Notes: a model not told the origin generated them from the sequence alone. Numbered from the stretch's first letter, positions 20,269 to 32,669 are shown. The stretch is DNA of 64,000 nucleotides from Ziziphus jujuba (GCF_031755915.1 NC_083382.1:3968001-4032000), one strand, 5' to 3'. Program-made: numbers and translations.

Positions 20269-23173
20269 TGTAACACCCCGTCCCAAATCGCACCGGAATC
20301 CGTGCACGTTGACCGAGGTTGACTGTTGACCGTTGACCAAAGGGGTCAAAAGTTGACTTTTAGACTCGGTGGGAATTTCGAGATGACTAGGGCACCGTGG
20401 CGAAGTGCACGATGCCACGAGTTCGTAGACTGGTAGCACGTCGAAAACGGAGCTACGGTTTGAAAGTTATGGACGAAACAAGTTGCGGTCCAAACTGTCC
20501 AAGGGGTGCCGGAGTTGACTTTTTGTTTATGGGAAATTGAGCTTTGACTCATGCATGGTTGTGAAGTGCTCGTCGATACGAGTTCACAGACTAGCGGCAC
20601 GCTCAAAACGGACATCCGGTTAAAAAGTTATGGACGTTTGAAGTTTACCGGATACCGTATTATTTTAATGTTTTTGGGTCGGTGAACAGTGAAATGCCAC
20701 GTGTCAGCTTCTGAGTGGTCCACGTGGCATGAACAGTGTCACGCAGGGTTTTAATTTTGAAAAACTCTCGGGGAAGAGAGAGAAAGAGAGAGAAGAGAGA
20801 GAAAGAGAGAGAGGAGAGAGAGAGAGGACCCGCCGGCCGCCGGTCATTTTCATGTTTTTCCGGCCTAGTTACTGTACACGCGCCGGCCAGCCAGATTGCC
20901 CACCTCATTTCCGGCAAAACCTCCAAATTTCACGGCGAACGGCCGCCGGACGCGCCCGGATCGGACGTCCGAAGTTTGGCGGCGATTTTTCCCCCTCCAC
21001 CGCCGGCCACCGCGAATCGGCACTATTCCGGCCGATATACAGTACACGCGCCATACACCCAGCATCCTCTCCTCAAGTCCGGCCTACCCACCAAAAATCA
21101 CGGCCATCGGACCACCGACGCGCCGGGATCGGAGCGTTTTCCGGCGAGGGGTCGAAAATCTTCAAACGGTGATTTCTCCGCCGTCCGACCTCCGTTTTGC
21201 TCACCGTCGGTCCCGTTGGATTGCTCTCCTCACGATCTACAAATCTGCAAAATTTCACAGCAAACGGCCACCGTCGGAAAATACTGTTCCGGTGACGGTT
21301 GCCGGTGACGTGGCGGCCCGCCGGAAAATACTGTTCCGGCGAGTACCCGAAAATTCCGGCCAGCTCCAGTCCGCAGTGTTCGACCTCCTGAATCCAAATC
21401 CGACTTCCGTTTCCACCAATTCGCGACGGTTTGGGAGAATTGCGGAGCCGAAACCCGAAAAGCTTCCCGATAAAATTCCGACCCCGTCGGGTACGATCAT
21501 CGGAAATTAAGACCGGATCTGTGATTAGCATCACTCGAGCTTCGATTCGGTATATAATTCGTAAATTTTAGTTATCGTTTGGTGTTCGCTCCCCGGGTAC
21601 CCATTTGGGGATTACCCGAATAAAATATTAATATTTGTGGTTTTGGTACTGTGGATGTTTTAGGTGCACGTGCAAGTAGCGGAGTCGATCCTGCGGAGGA
21701 TCTTGATTGAGATACGTGCACAAGGTGAGTGACCCACCTTCAAATTAATTTTGGGGAATTTAATTGATGAATATATTATGTGTGAATTAAATATTTGGAA
21801 TTTAATTTCTATGTGCCAAATATTTATTGGATTTATTGTAGAATTATTTATGAATTTATTGGATTTAAGAAAATGCGAATTCTACAAATTTATGCCGTGT
21901 GGAATTATTTTATGGTTTTGAGGATTTTGAAATTGGTGTGGTTTTAATGGTAAATTGGGCACGATTTGATTTTCAAATATTTCAAAGAAAATATTTGGTT
22001 ATGTTGCTGATTTCAATTTTTATAAAATATGCCCATGGAATATTATGAGATTTGACTATGATATTTCGAGAATTATTTATGCTTGGAAAAATGTGGATAT
22101 TTAAATTGATGGATTTGGAAGTTGGTGGATTTGAAAATCATGGAATTTATGGCATTAATTATAAAGAAATTGTGGAGAATTTCCCGGTTCAAGCGGATGG
22201 ATTATGCCCGCTATGCTTATGAAAAATGTGAAATTTGTTTTATGATTTAAATTTATGGATTTTATGATTTTTAGATGCACCGTGCACGTACTGGTGTTCT
22301 GATTATGTGATATGGTTAGTGTGCACACGGTTGTGATTAGCGCGCAGGTGGGTGTGAGTAGCACGCGGTTGATATTATGAGGGTGTCCTGTGGATGCCAT
22401 CGGAGAGGGCGGCCACCCCCCTTTGGCCGGGACACCAGGTTAGCAGCGGCGCTGTGGGACGCCACGCGACCGTATGCCGGTTTCTTTCTATAACCTCCTG
22501 TCTGGCGGTACCTTGGGACGCTGGGTACTGTTGGCGCCACTGGTATATAGTGGGTGCATCAAATGATTTTCAGAACTGTGTTTTAAAAATAAAATGTTAA
22601 TGAAAAATATAATTGTTACCGCTTCTGGTATTTAATTGATGTCTTGGTTTTCGGGAAATATGAATAAAGGGTTTTGTGAAAATGTTTTAAAAGGGGAACC
22701 TTTCCAACTGAGAGAATTGTAAGGGTTTTGAGAGAAATTATTATTTCCAACTAATTATTATTTATATACCTATTATCGTGGTATGATAGTGTAGAGTAGT
22801 AGGGTCGCTCACTGAGATGATTAGCATCTCACACTCTTAAATTCCGTTCCTCTAGGTACCAGGTTGTTGGTGTTCACTCGGAGCGGACTTGATCTTCCTC
22901 GCTGTTTTAGTTCGGCAGTACCCTGTTTGTATTTATTTTGCACTGGATTACTGTATTTATTTTGAAGTGCTGAAATTTGTGGAATCAATTTGTAGTATTG
23001 TGGGAGGAATAAGGGGATATTTTTGAAGTGTATTTTCAGTGCAGGTAAGTTTGTGGTAAGTAAATCGCTTAGGGGAGGCTCTGCCGGATTTTCCGTTGGA
23101 GGGTTCGGTAGGGTTTCCCTAGGATCAGGGCTGTCTAGGGTTCTGGGGAAGGGATTCTGGACGGGTCCTGACA
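20269..23173 (+). repeat. LTR 1 of tandem gypsy locus
   Basis: 2905 bases, TG to CA, preceded by target duplication atcag. Its parts are: two diverged tandem units of about 161 bases ending agttatggacg (20465 and 20628); a GA-rich microsatellite (about 20776-20827); a GC- and CpG-rich block of about 700 bases (20828-21500); a candidate TATA box tatataa at 21551; and AT-rich sequence with a GC island near 22385-22530. The last 376 bases also form the start of the 2829-bp repeat. Confidence 0.93.
21551..21557 (+). promoter_or_regulatory. candidate LTR TATA box
   Basis: tatataa directly downstream of the GC-rich block; identical copies occur at 33952 and 40695 in the other two LTRs. Its position is plausible for the U3/R boundary but transcription start is not proven. 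Confidence 0.4.
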
Positions 23174-23175
23174 GT

Positions 23176-23187
23176 TGGTATCAGAGC
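23176..23187 (+). promoter_or_regulatory. primer-binding site 1 of tandem gypsy locus
   Basis: tggtatcagagc two bases after the LTR, complementary to initiator tRNA-Met. The triplication repeats it, each time behind an LTR end, at 26005 and 28834; the second element has it at 35577. Confidence 0.9.
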
Positions 23188-24020
23188 TCTAGGTTCTAGT
23201 ATTCCTAAGGGACTGTGCATTGTTGTGTGTCCCATCCGTGTCTAATCTCTCATTTTACCCGTGTGAAAGCGTTCTTTCTGTTTGTCTCGAAGTAAATTCG
23301 TTGCCCGAGTTTGAATAACTCTAATCTTCGAGGGTGTCAATTAGGATCATCTAGCCTAACGGGGAATTCCTATGGCCTAGTCGATGGTCGAGGATGCCTT
23401 TTCTTTTTGAAGGTCAAGCTTATCATCGTGAATGGTATCCGTTTCGTTCATGGAGAAGAATGATGATTGCCTAAGGATGTGTGTTGATCGATTTCAAGGC
23501 GTCAAAATATTTTCCCGATCGATTATCAAAATTTAAATGCTTTTCAAAGTGGTATTTGAAATTAAAGGTGTTTTATTCAAGTATTTTTGGTTTGTGTTCA
23601 TACATGTATTTTTATGTATGTTGTTTGAATATTATACTGCACCATATGGAGGCGGCGAACCAATGTGGTCCATGTAGAGCTAGCCCCATGATCATGTTGC
23701 CTACGAGCCCGGGGAATTGGACGGCCAATATAGGCAACCACCCTGGTTTGTATTGGTAGCAGAGTGTCGGCGACAGTTGGAATCATGGATTACGTAACAT
23801 GTAGAAGGTGTTGTACGTACCTCCATTACAAGCGTGCATATTTTATTTTATGCTATGAATTTTAAGATATGAATTTCAATGTGGAGTTTTAACAATTGCC
23901 TATGCAAGTTAGGTATAGTTGAAAAATATATTTTATTATTTGTTTTATGTTATGGTTTTTCCAAAAGCGACTTAAGGTTAAGTATCGCCAGTCGAGAATC
24001 CAAAGCAGGGTATCGTTGAG

Positions 24021-24252
24021 TTCAAAAAGGAGATCCTAAAGGAAGCACGCGATTCAAGGTATGCGATACACCCCAAGGGTACCAAGACGTATGGAATGCT
24101 CACTAGGTAACATTGTGGTTTGGCACGATAAAGGAAGTTGCAAGATCCGAATAAAGGTACTTAGGTCACCGATAAGTAAGAGTAGGGAGATGTAAACATG
24201 GATTTCGTGCTTAAACTATCGTTCACAAAGAGAAGGTACGACAGCGTTTAGA
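24021..24252 (+). pseudogene. decayed second integrase fragment
   Basis: aaggagatcctaaaggaagc and tatgcgatacaccccaaggg, then aacatggatttcgtgcttaa and agaaggtacgacagc, match the integrase zinc finger and the start of the catalytic core found about 1.4 kb downstream in the same block. Stops and an internal deletion break it. It recurs at 2829-base steps and near 36422-36653. So each internal region carries an old integrase fragment in addition to the open one. Confidence 0.75.
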
Positions 24253-25081
24253 GAATCAAGCAAGCTCCGGATAGCGACTAAAGTTCTACTTGGTGGTTGA
24301 TGAGGTTAATGAGATGAGGATGATTCCTTAGGCATGGTTGGATGTTTAAGCATGGTTATTTTTCATTCTAGAAGCTAAGATCTTGATATCTTATTTCCTT
24401 GGAGATTTAAGGTTCGTATTGGTGGTGCTTTATCGATTCAAGGTGGTTGATATTGTTGGTGATAATTTACAATGATAAGGAGTATGATTTTTGGGACGGA
24501 GTTAGAATTTAAGAAGTGTGGAATACTTTATTGGGTTAAGGATCTAGTGATTTGTTCATAGTATTGGTGGTGATGCTAGAATTAAGATTTAAATTTCTTA
24601 TTGCTTGAGGTGTGGATTCATGGAATCTATTTGAAATGGGGGAAACTTAGGGTTTTCAAGAATGGTATTTGGATGTTGAGAATTTTATTCATGACCTTGA
24701 TGAATTTAGTTAAAAGAAAGATTGATGTTTGTCGAGGTTAAGACTATTGGTTAATCAATGAGGAGCAAGGGTTTTATAATTGTAAGTACTAGGAGGGTAA
24801 TCGAAGACAAGTGAATTAATCTCAACCTTAACTTGGTGATACCAGTATTTGGGGAAATTAGACTTAAGTTCTAATCTAACCTTTTAAAGTGCTGATCGAG
24901 TCACGAGAGTTGGTTGTTGGTTTAAGGATGCATGCTTTAGAAGCACCTTATGGTTAGCGTTCGACTATGACCAAGACTTGCAGATCGTGTTCTCGTGGAC
25001 CAATTTTAATATCCTTAATTAGTGGGCATGAGAAGGAAAGTTGCACAAGAGGGAAGTTAAAGTCACTATTAGGCGAATGTA

Positions 25082-25669
25082 GTGGCAGATGCCTTGAGTA
25101 AGAAGGCTACTGGATCCCTTGCTCACATCCAAGTCATCCAACTACCTCTCATGGTGGAGTTGAAGAAGATGGGGGTGTTAATGCATATGCATCCTTCAGG
25201 AGTTCTCATGGCTAGCTTCCAGGTACGACCGGTGTTGGTGGATCGTATAGTAGAGACCCAAATGGAAGATCCTAAGTTGAGGACAATTAAGGGCAAGGTA
25301 CAAGAAGGTCTTGATCTGGAATTTTCCATAAGGAGGGATGGAGCCCTCGTGTATAAAGGACGACTTTGCGTTCCGGATATCCCAGGACTCAAGAAGGAGA
25401 TTTTAGAGGAGGCGCACAGCTCGATGTATGCGATGCATCCTGGGAGTACCAAGATGTACCGGACGCTTGTTAAGTATTATTGGTGGATTGGTATGAAGAG
25501 AGAAGTGGCAGACTTCGTATCAAAGTGTTTGATTTGTCAACAAGTGAAAGCAGAAAGACAGAAGCCTTCGGGACTACTCCAACCTTTACCGATTCCTGTG
25601 TGGAAGTGGGAAGAACTCAACATGGAAGTAGGGTCGCTCACTGAGATGATTAGCATCTCACACTCTTAA
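25082..25669 (+). pseudogene. RNase H end plus integrase N-terminus, block 1
   Basis: The frame opens at MADALSKKAT, the end of RNase H; upstream the same reading (ANVVADALS) is interrupted by a TAG. It contains the integrase HHCC finger (EEAHSSMYAMHPGSTKMY, CLICQQ). The open frame is cut at the block junction after EELNM and runs into LTR sequence for 14 codons. The catalytic core is missing. Confidence 0.85.
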
Positions 25670-27910
25670 ATTCCGTTCCTCTAGGTACCAGGTTGTTGGT
25701 GTTCACTCGGAGCGGACTTGATCTTCCTCGCTGTTTTAGTTCGGCAGTACCCTGTTTGTATTTATTTTGCACTGGATTACTGTATTTATTTTGAAGTGCT
25801 GAAATTTGTGGAATCAATTTGTAGTATTGTGGGAGGAATAAGGGGATATTTTTGAAGTGTATTTTCAGTGCAGGTAAGTTTGTGGTAAGTAAATCGCTTA
25901 GGGGAGGCTCTGCCGGATTTTCCGTTGGAGGGTTCGGTAGGGTTTCCCTGGGATCAGGGCTGTCTAGGGTTCTGGGGAAGGGATTCTGGACGGGTCCTGA
26001 CAGTTGGTATCAGAGCTCTAGGTTCTAGTATTCCTAAGGGACTGTGCATTGTTGTGTGTCCCATCCGTGTCTAATCTCTCCTTTTACCCGTGTGAAAGCG
26101 TTCTTTCTGTTTGTCTCGAAGTAAATTCGTTGCCCGAGTTTGAATAACTCTAATCTTCGAGGGTGTCAATTAGGATCATCTAGCCTAACGGGGAATTCCT
26201 ATGGCCTAGTCGATGGTCGAGGATGCCTTTTCTTTTTGAAGGTCAAGCTTATCATCGTGAATGGTATCCGTTTCGTTCATGGAGAAGAATGATGATTGCC
26301 TAAGGATGTGTGTTGATCGATTTCAAGGCGTCAAAATATTTTCCCGATCGATTATCAAAATTTAAATGCTTTTCAAAGTGGTATTTGAAATTAAAGGTGT
26401 TTTATTCAAGTATTTTTGGTTTGTGTTCATACATGTATTTTTATGTATGTTGTTTGAATATTATACTGCACCATATGGAGGCGGCGAACCAATGTGGTCC
26501 ATGTAGAGCTAGCCCCATGATCATGTTGCCTACGAGCCCGGGGAATTGGACGGCCAATATAGGCAACCACCCTGGCTTGTATTGGTAGCAGAGTGTCGGC
26601 GACAGTTGGAATCATGGATTACGTAACATGTAGAAGGTGTTGTACGTACCTCCATTACAAGCGTGCATATTTTATTTTATGCTATGAATTTTAAGATATG
26701 AATTTCAATGTGGAGTTTTAACAATTGCCTATGCAAGTTAGGTATAGTTGAAAAATATATTTTATTATTTGTTTTATGTTATGGTTTTTCCAAAAGCGAC
26801 TTAAGGTTAAGTATCGCCAGTCGAGAATCCAAAGCAGGGTATCGTTGAGTTCAAAAAGGAGATCCTAAAGGAAGCACGCGATTCAAGGTATGCGATACAC
26901 CCCAAGGGTACCAAGACGTATGGAATGCTCACTAGGTAACATTGTGGTTTGGCACGATAAAGGAAGTTGCAAGATCCGAATAAAGGTACTTAGGTCACCG
27001 ATAAGTAAGAGTAGGGAGATGTAAACATGGATTTCGTGCTTAAACTATCGTTCACAAAGAGAAGGTACGACAGCGTTTAGAGAATCAAGCAAGCTCCGGA
27101 TAGCGACTAAAGTTCTACTTGGTGGTTGATGAGGTTAATGAGATGAGGATGATTCCTTAGGCATGGTTGGATGTTTAAGCATGGTTATTTTTCATTCTAG
27201 AAGCTAAGATCTTGATATCTTATTTCCTTGGAGATTTAAGGTTCGTATTGGTGGTGCTTTATCGATTCAAGGTGGTTGATATTGTTGGTGATAATTTACA
27301 ATGATAAGGAGTATGATTTTTGGGACGGAGTTAGAATTTAAGAAGTGTGGAATACTTTATTGGGTTAAGGATCTAGTGATTTGTTCATAGTATTGGTGGT
27401 GATGCTAGAATTAAGATTTAAATTTCTTATTGCTTGAGGTGTGGATTCATGGAATCTATTTGAAATGGGGGAAACTTAGGGTTTTCAAGAATGGTATTTG
27501 GATGTTGAGAATTTTATTCATGACCTTGATGAATTTAGTTAAAAGAAAGATTGATGTTTGTCGAGGTTAAGACTATTGGTTAATCAATGAGGAGCAAGGG
27601 TTTTATAATTGTAAGTACTAGGAGGGTAATCGAAGACAAGTGAATTAATCTCAACCTTAACTTGGTGATACCAGTATTTGGGGAAATTAGACTTAAGTTC
27701 TAATCTAACCTTTTAAAGTGCTGATCGAGTCACGAGAGTTGGTTGTTGGTTTAAGGATGCATGCTTTAGAAGCACCTTATGGTTAGCGTTCGACTATGAC
27801 CAAGACTTGCAGATCGTGTTCTCGTGGACCAATTTTAATATCCTTAATTAGTGGGCATGAGAAGGAAAGTTGCACAAGAGGGAAGTTAAAGTCACTATTA
27901 GGCGAATGTA

Positions 27911-28498
27911 GTGGCAGATGCCTTGAGTAAGAAGGCTACTGGATCCCTTGCTCACATCCAAGTCATCCAACTACCTCTCATGGTGGAGTTGAAGAAGATG
28001 GGGGTGTTAATGCATATGCATCCTTCAGGAGTTCTCATGGCTAGCTTCCAGGTACGACCGGTGTTGGTGGATCATATAGTAGAGACCCAAATGGAAGATC
28101 CTAAGTTGAGGACAATTAAGGGCAAGGTACAAGAAGGTCTTGATCTGGAATTTTCCATAAGGAGGGATGGAGCCCTCGTGTATAAAGGACGACTTTGCGT
28201 TCCGGATATCCCAGGACTCAAGAAGGAGATTTTAGAGGAGGCGCACAGCTCGATGTATGCGATGCATCCTGGGAGTACCAAGATGTACCGGACGCTTGTT
28301 AAGTATTATTGGTGGATTGGTATGAAGAGAGAAGTGGCAGACTTCGTATCAAAGTGTTTGATTTGTCAACAAGTGAAAGCAGAAAGACAGAAGCCTTCGG
28401 GACTACTCCAACCTTTACCGATTCCTGTGTGGAAGTGGGAAGAACTCAACATGGAAGTAGGGTCGCTCACTGAGATGATTAGCATCTCACACTCTTAA
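27911..28498 (+). pseudogene. RNase H end plus integrase N-terminus, block 2
   Basis: Second copy of the 195-codon frame in the 2829-bp triplication, with one visible amino acid change (VDHIVET for VDRIVET). It ends in LTR sequence at the block junction like the first. Confidence 0.85.
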
Positions 28499-30739
28499 AT
28501 TCCGTTCCTCTAGGTACCAGGTTGTTGGTGTTCACTCGGAGCGGACTTGATCTTCCTCGCTGTTTTAGTTCGGCAGTACCCTGTTTGTATTTATTTTGCA
28601 CTGGATTACTGTATTTATTTTGAAGTGCTGAAATTTGTGGAATCAATTTGTAGTATTGTGGGAGGAATAAGGGGATATTTTTGAAGTGTATTTTCAGTGC
28701 AGGTAAGTTTGTGGTAAGTAAATCGCTTAGGGGAGGCTCTGCCGGATTTTCCGTTGGAGGGTTCGGTAGGGTTTCCCTGGGATCAGGGCTGTCTAGGGTT
28801 CTGGGGAAGGGATTCTGGACGGGTCCTGACAGTTGGTATCAGAGCTCTAGGTTCTAGTATTCCTAAGGGACTGTGCATTGTTGTGTGTCCCATCCGTGTC
28901 TAATCTCTCCTTTTACCCGTGTGAAAGCGTTCTTTCTGTTTGTCTCGAAGTAAATTCGTTGCCCGAGTTTGAATAACTCTAATCTTCGAGGGTGTCAATT
29001 AGGATCATCTAGCCTAACGGGGAATTCCTATGGCCTAGTCGATGGTCGAGGATGCCTTTTCTTTTTGAAGGTCAAGCTTATCATCGTGAATGGTATCCGT
29101 TTCGTTCATGGAGAAGAATGATGATTGCCTAAGGATGTGTGTTGATCGATTTCAAGGCGTCAAAATATTTTCCCGATCGATTATCAAAATTTAAATGCTT
29201 TTCAAAGTGGTATTTGAAATTAAAGGTGTTTTATTCAAGTATTTTTGGTTTGTGTTCATACATGTATTTTTATGTATGTTGTTTGAATATTATACTGCAC
29301 CATATGGAGGCGGCGAACCAATGTGGTCCATGTAGAGCTAGCCCCATGATCATGTTGCCTACGAGCCCGGGGAATTGGACGGCCAATATAGGCAACCACC
29401 CTGGCTTGTATTGGTAGCAGAGTGTCGGCGACAGTTGGAATCATGGATTACGTAACATGTAGAAGGTGTTGTACGTACCTCCATTACAAGCGTGCATATT
29501 TTATTTTATGCTATGAATTTTAAGATATGAATTTCAATGTGGAGTTTTAACAATTGCCTATGCAAGTTAGGTATAGTTGAAAAATATATTTTATTATTTG
29601 TTTTATGTTATGGTTTTTCCAAAAGCGACTTAAGGTTAAGTATCGCCAGTCGAGAATCCAAAGCAGGGTATCGTTGAGTTCAAAAAGGAGATCCTAAAGG
29701 AAGCACGCGATTCAAGGTATGCGATACACCCCAAGGGTACCAAGACGTATGGAATGCTCACTAGGTAACATTGTGGTTTGGCACGATAAAGGAAGTTGCA
29801 AGATCCGAATAAAGGTACTTAGGTCACCGATAAGTAAGAGTAGGGAGATGTAAACATGGATTTCGTGCTTAAACTATCGTTCACAAAGAGAAGGTACGAC
29901 AGCGTTTAGAGAATCAAGCAAGCTCCGGATAGCGACTAAAGTTCTACTTGGTGGTTGATGAGGTTAATGAGATGAGGATGATTCCTTAGGCATGGTTGGA
30001 TGTTTAAGCATGGTTATTTTTCATTCTAGAAGCTAAGATCTTGATATCTTATTTCCTTGGAGATTTAAGGTTCGTATTGGTGGTGCTTTATCGATTCAAG
30101 GTGGTTGATATTGTTGGTGATAATTTACAATGATAAGGAGTATGATTTTTGGGACGGAGTTAGAATTTAAGAAGTGTGGAATACTTTATTGGGTTAAGGA
30201 TCTAGTGATTTGTTCATAGTATTGGTGGTGATGCTAGAATTAAGATTTAAATTTCTTATTGCTTGAGGTGTGGATTCATGGAATCTATTTGAAATGGGGG
30301 AAACTTAGGGTTTTCAAGAATGGTATTTGGATGTTGAGAATTTTATTCATGACCTTGATGAATTTAGTTAAAAGAAAGATTGATGTTTGTCGAGGTTAAG
30401 ACTATTGGTTAATCAATGAGGAGCAAGGGTTTTATAATTGTAAGTACTAGGAGGGTAATCGAAGACAAGTGAATTAATCTCAACCTTAACTTGGTGATAC
30501 CAGTATTTGGGGAAATTAGACTTAAGTTCTAATCTAACCTTTTAAAGTGCTGATCGAGTCACGAGAGTTGGTTGTTGGTTTAAGGATGCATGCTTTAGAA
30601 GCACCTTATGGTTAGCGTTCGACTATGACCAAGACTTGCAGATCGTGTTCTCGTGGACCAATTTTAATATCCTTAATTAGTGGGCATGAGAAGGAAAGTT
30701 GCACAAGAGGGAAGTTAAAGTCACTATTAGGCGAATGTA

Positions 30740-31427
30740 GTGGCAGATGCCTTGAGTAAGAAGGCTACTGGATCCCTTGCTCACATCCAAGTCATCCAAC
30801 TACCTCTCATGGTGGAGTTGAAGAAGATGGGGGTGTTAATGCATATGCATCCTTCAGGAGTTCTCATGGCTAGCTTCCAGGTACGACCGGTGTTGGTGGA
30901 TCGTATAGTAGAGACCCAAATGGAAGATCCTAAGTTGAGGACAATTAAGGGCAAGGTACAAGAAGGTCTTGATCTGGAATTTTCCATAAGGAGGGATGGA
31001 GCCCTCGTGTATAAAGGACGACTTTGCGTTCCGGATATCCCAGGACTCAAGAAGGAGATTTTAGAGGAGGCGCACAGCTCGATGTATGCGATGCATCCTG
31101 GGAGTACCAAGATGTACCGGACGCTTGTTAAGTATTATTGGTGGATTGGTATGAAGAGAGAAGTGGCAGACTTCGTATCAAAGTGTTTGATTTGTCAACA
31201 AGTGAAAGCAGAAAGACAGAAGCCTTCGGGACTACTCCAACCTTTACCGATTCCTGTGTGGAAGTGGGAAGAACTCAACATGGACTTCGTATTCAAGCTT
31301 CCTTCCACACCTAGAAGGTACGACGGCATTTGGGTAATCATTGATCGTCTCACCAAGTCGGCACACTTCCTACCGGTACGAGAACGTTTTTCACCCGAGA
31401 AGTTAGCCCAGTTGTTCGTGCAAGGCA
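30740..31427 (+). pseudogene. integrase N-terminal half, element 1
   Basis: Third copy of the integrase frame, here reading past the block end into the catalytic core: first catalytic Asp in ELNMDFVFKLP, then IWVIIDRLTKSAHFLP and EKLAQLFVQGI. At about 31427 the sequence switches abruptly to gag in another frame, so the second Asp, the Glu and the C-terminal domain are absent. The formal open frame runs on to 31531 in the wrong frame of gag. Confidence 0.85.
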
Positions 31428-32121
31428 TACGTGGGATCAGTTCAAGATGGCCTTCTCTACTGAGTTTTGTCCTCCTGCCTACCGTGAAGCAAGAAGGAGA
31501 GAGTTCGAAGAACTACGACAGGGGAACATGACAGTGACAGAGTACAAGAGGAGATTCCGAGAACTATCAGAATTCTACATGCACCTAATTCCCGACGATC
31601 ACACGAAGAAGGTGAGATTCATAGACGGATTGAAAGAGAGCATCGGCTACACCCTTTCTGGATCAGTACATCCCACCTATCAGTCCGCCAGGGATGCAGC
31701 GCTCGAGCTAGAGAGACAGGAGGAGATACACAGACCCTCGAGGCGCAGATCATTCGAAGGTTCGTATAGCGGAGTACCTCAACAGGGGGCAACTAAAAGA
31801 AGCCATAGTTCAGGCTCAGACAATGATGGGTTAAGCCCACGAGGCAGATTCCAGAGGAGAGATAGTTATCGTATGCCCCAGCCAGCTCGCCATTCGATCA
31901 GTGTGGATACAAGCTCGTACCAGCAGTCACGCATTGGTTCTCCGCGGATTTGTCCACTTTGTAGGGGGAATCATTCTGGGCAGTGTCAGATGGATGGTTT
32001 ATGCTTTCGGTGTGGGCAGCCAGGCCACATAAGGAGGGATTGCCCTTATGGTAGCGGCAGTGTGCTAGGAGCAGGTCGACGGACACAGCATACGGGAGTA
32101 TTTCCAGGACAGAGTTCCTAG
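31428..32121 (+). CDS. Gag, N-terminally truncated, element 1
   Basis: Gag homology begins at the junction with WDQFK (frame of the ATG at 31447) and reads PPAYREARRREFEELRQGNM and TVTEYKRRFRELSEFY. A basic Ser/Arg region follows, then a CCHC knuckle, CFRCGQPGHIRRDC, preceded by CPLCRGNHSGQC. The usual gag N-terminus is missing, replaced by integrase sequence. The frame ends at a TAG (32119-32121), but the same frame stays open beyond it into protease, so the stop is either a nonsense mutation or a readthrough site. The copy at 38190-38864 is identical. Confidence 0.85.
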
Positions 32122-32622
32122 GGGAGTCAGCCAGTAGGAGTTTCTTCGGGATCAGTCCAGCCGTCTGCAGGATTTAGTCGAGGTAGAGGAAGGAGACCCC
32201 AGCAGACAAGTCAAGGCCGGGTGTTTGCTATGACGCAGCAGGGAGCCAGGACTACGCCCGATGATTTCACAGGTACTTTGACTATTTTTGGTAATGACAC
32301 ATGTGTACTTATAGACCCGGGAGCAACACATTCGTTCATCTCAAGAGAGTCTGTCGTTCGGGTCGGTATGACCCCTACTCCTTTAGAATGTCTGCTAGAA
32401 ATAGCCACTCCTGTAGGAGAATCCTTGTGGCCTAGCCAGTTAATCAAGGAATGTTTCTTCTGCATCGAAGATCAAGTGATGGAAGCGGATCTGATCCTGT
32501 TGGATCTATTCGGACTTGAAGTAAGTTTGGGCATGGATTGGTTGGTAAGGAACTACTTAGTCGAGGAAGCGACATGGGAGCCCGAAGCGCAGGTGCGTGA
32601 TCAGAACCCTTATCTGTTCTAG
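32122..32622 (+). CDS. aspartic protease joined to chromodomain tail, element 1
   Basis: In frame with gag after the TAG. The first part, rich in Gln, Arg and Ser, leads to the protease: FTGTLTIFGNDTCVLIDPGATHSFIS holds the active-site D-P-G-A, and ADLILLDLFGLEVSLGMDWL is the conserved end. About residue 112 of the frame starting at 32221 the protein changes to VEEATWEPEAQVRDQNPYLF, the typical end of a chromovirus chromodomain, followed by the stop. Reverse transcriptase, RNase H and most of integrase are deleted at this junction. Confidence 0.85.
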   Translation, partial: GSQPVGVSSGSVQPSAGFSRGRGRRPQQTSQGRVFAMTQQGARTTPDDFTGTLTIFGNDTCVLIDPGATHSFISRESVVRVGMTPTPLECLLEIATPVGESLWPSQLIKECFFCIEDQVMEADLILLDLFGLEVSLGMDWLVRNYLVEEATWEPEAQVRDQNPYLF

Positions 32623-32656
32623 TGACGTGCGGAAATTTCGAGGACGAAATTTTTGT

Positions 32657-32669
32657 AAGGGGGGAAGGC
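32657..32669 (+). promoter_or_regulatory. polypurine tract
   Basis: aaggggggaaggc directly before the TG of LTR 2; the same tract precedes LTR 3 at 39400-39412. It would prime plus-strand synthesis. Confidence 0.85.

Larger units (their letters stand above)
22798..31284 (+). repeat. tandem triplication of a 2829-bp block
   Basis: Blocks 22798-25626, 25627-28455 and 28456-31284 are nearly identical and exactly 2829 bases apart. Each starts at agtagggtcgctcac inside the LTR, runs through the LTR end, the primer-binding site and the 5' internal region, and stops in integrase at aactcaacatgga. The junctions (catgga joined to agtaggg at 25626/25627 and 28455/28456) show no microhomology. A few single-base differences mark the copies: ccctagg versus ccctggg, and ggatcgtat versus ggatcatat in block 2. 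The second element has this block once (35199-38027). Confidence 0.93.

Noticed and set aside
20729..21510. Open frames of 147-204 codons in the LTR (also at 33130-33911 and 39843-40654)
   Set aside because: They overlap in several frames of a CpG-rich LTR segment, show no domain, and are explained by the lack of AT-rich stop codons.
23481..23759. 92-codon frame repeated in every gypsy block (also 26310, 29139 and 35882)
   Set aside because: No similarity to any retrotransposon protein is recognisable; it lies in the untranslated-looking part after the primer-binding site and is repeated only because the block is.
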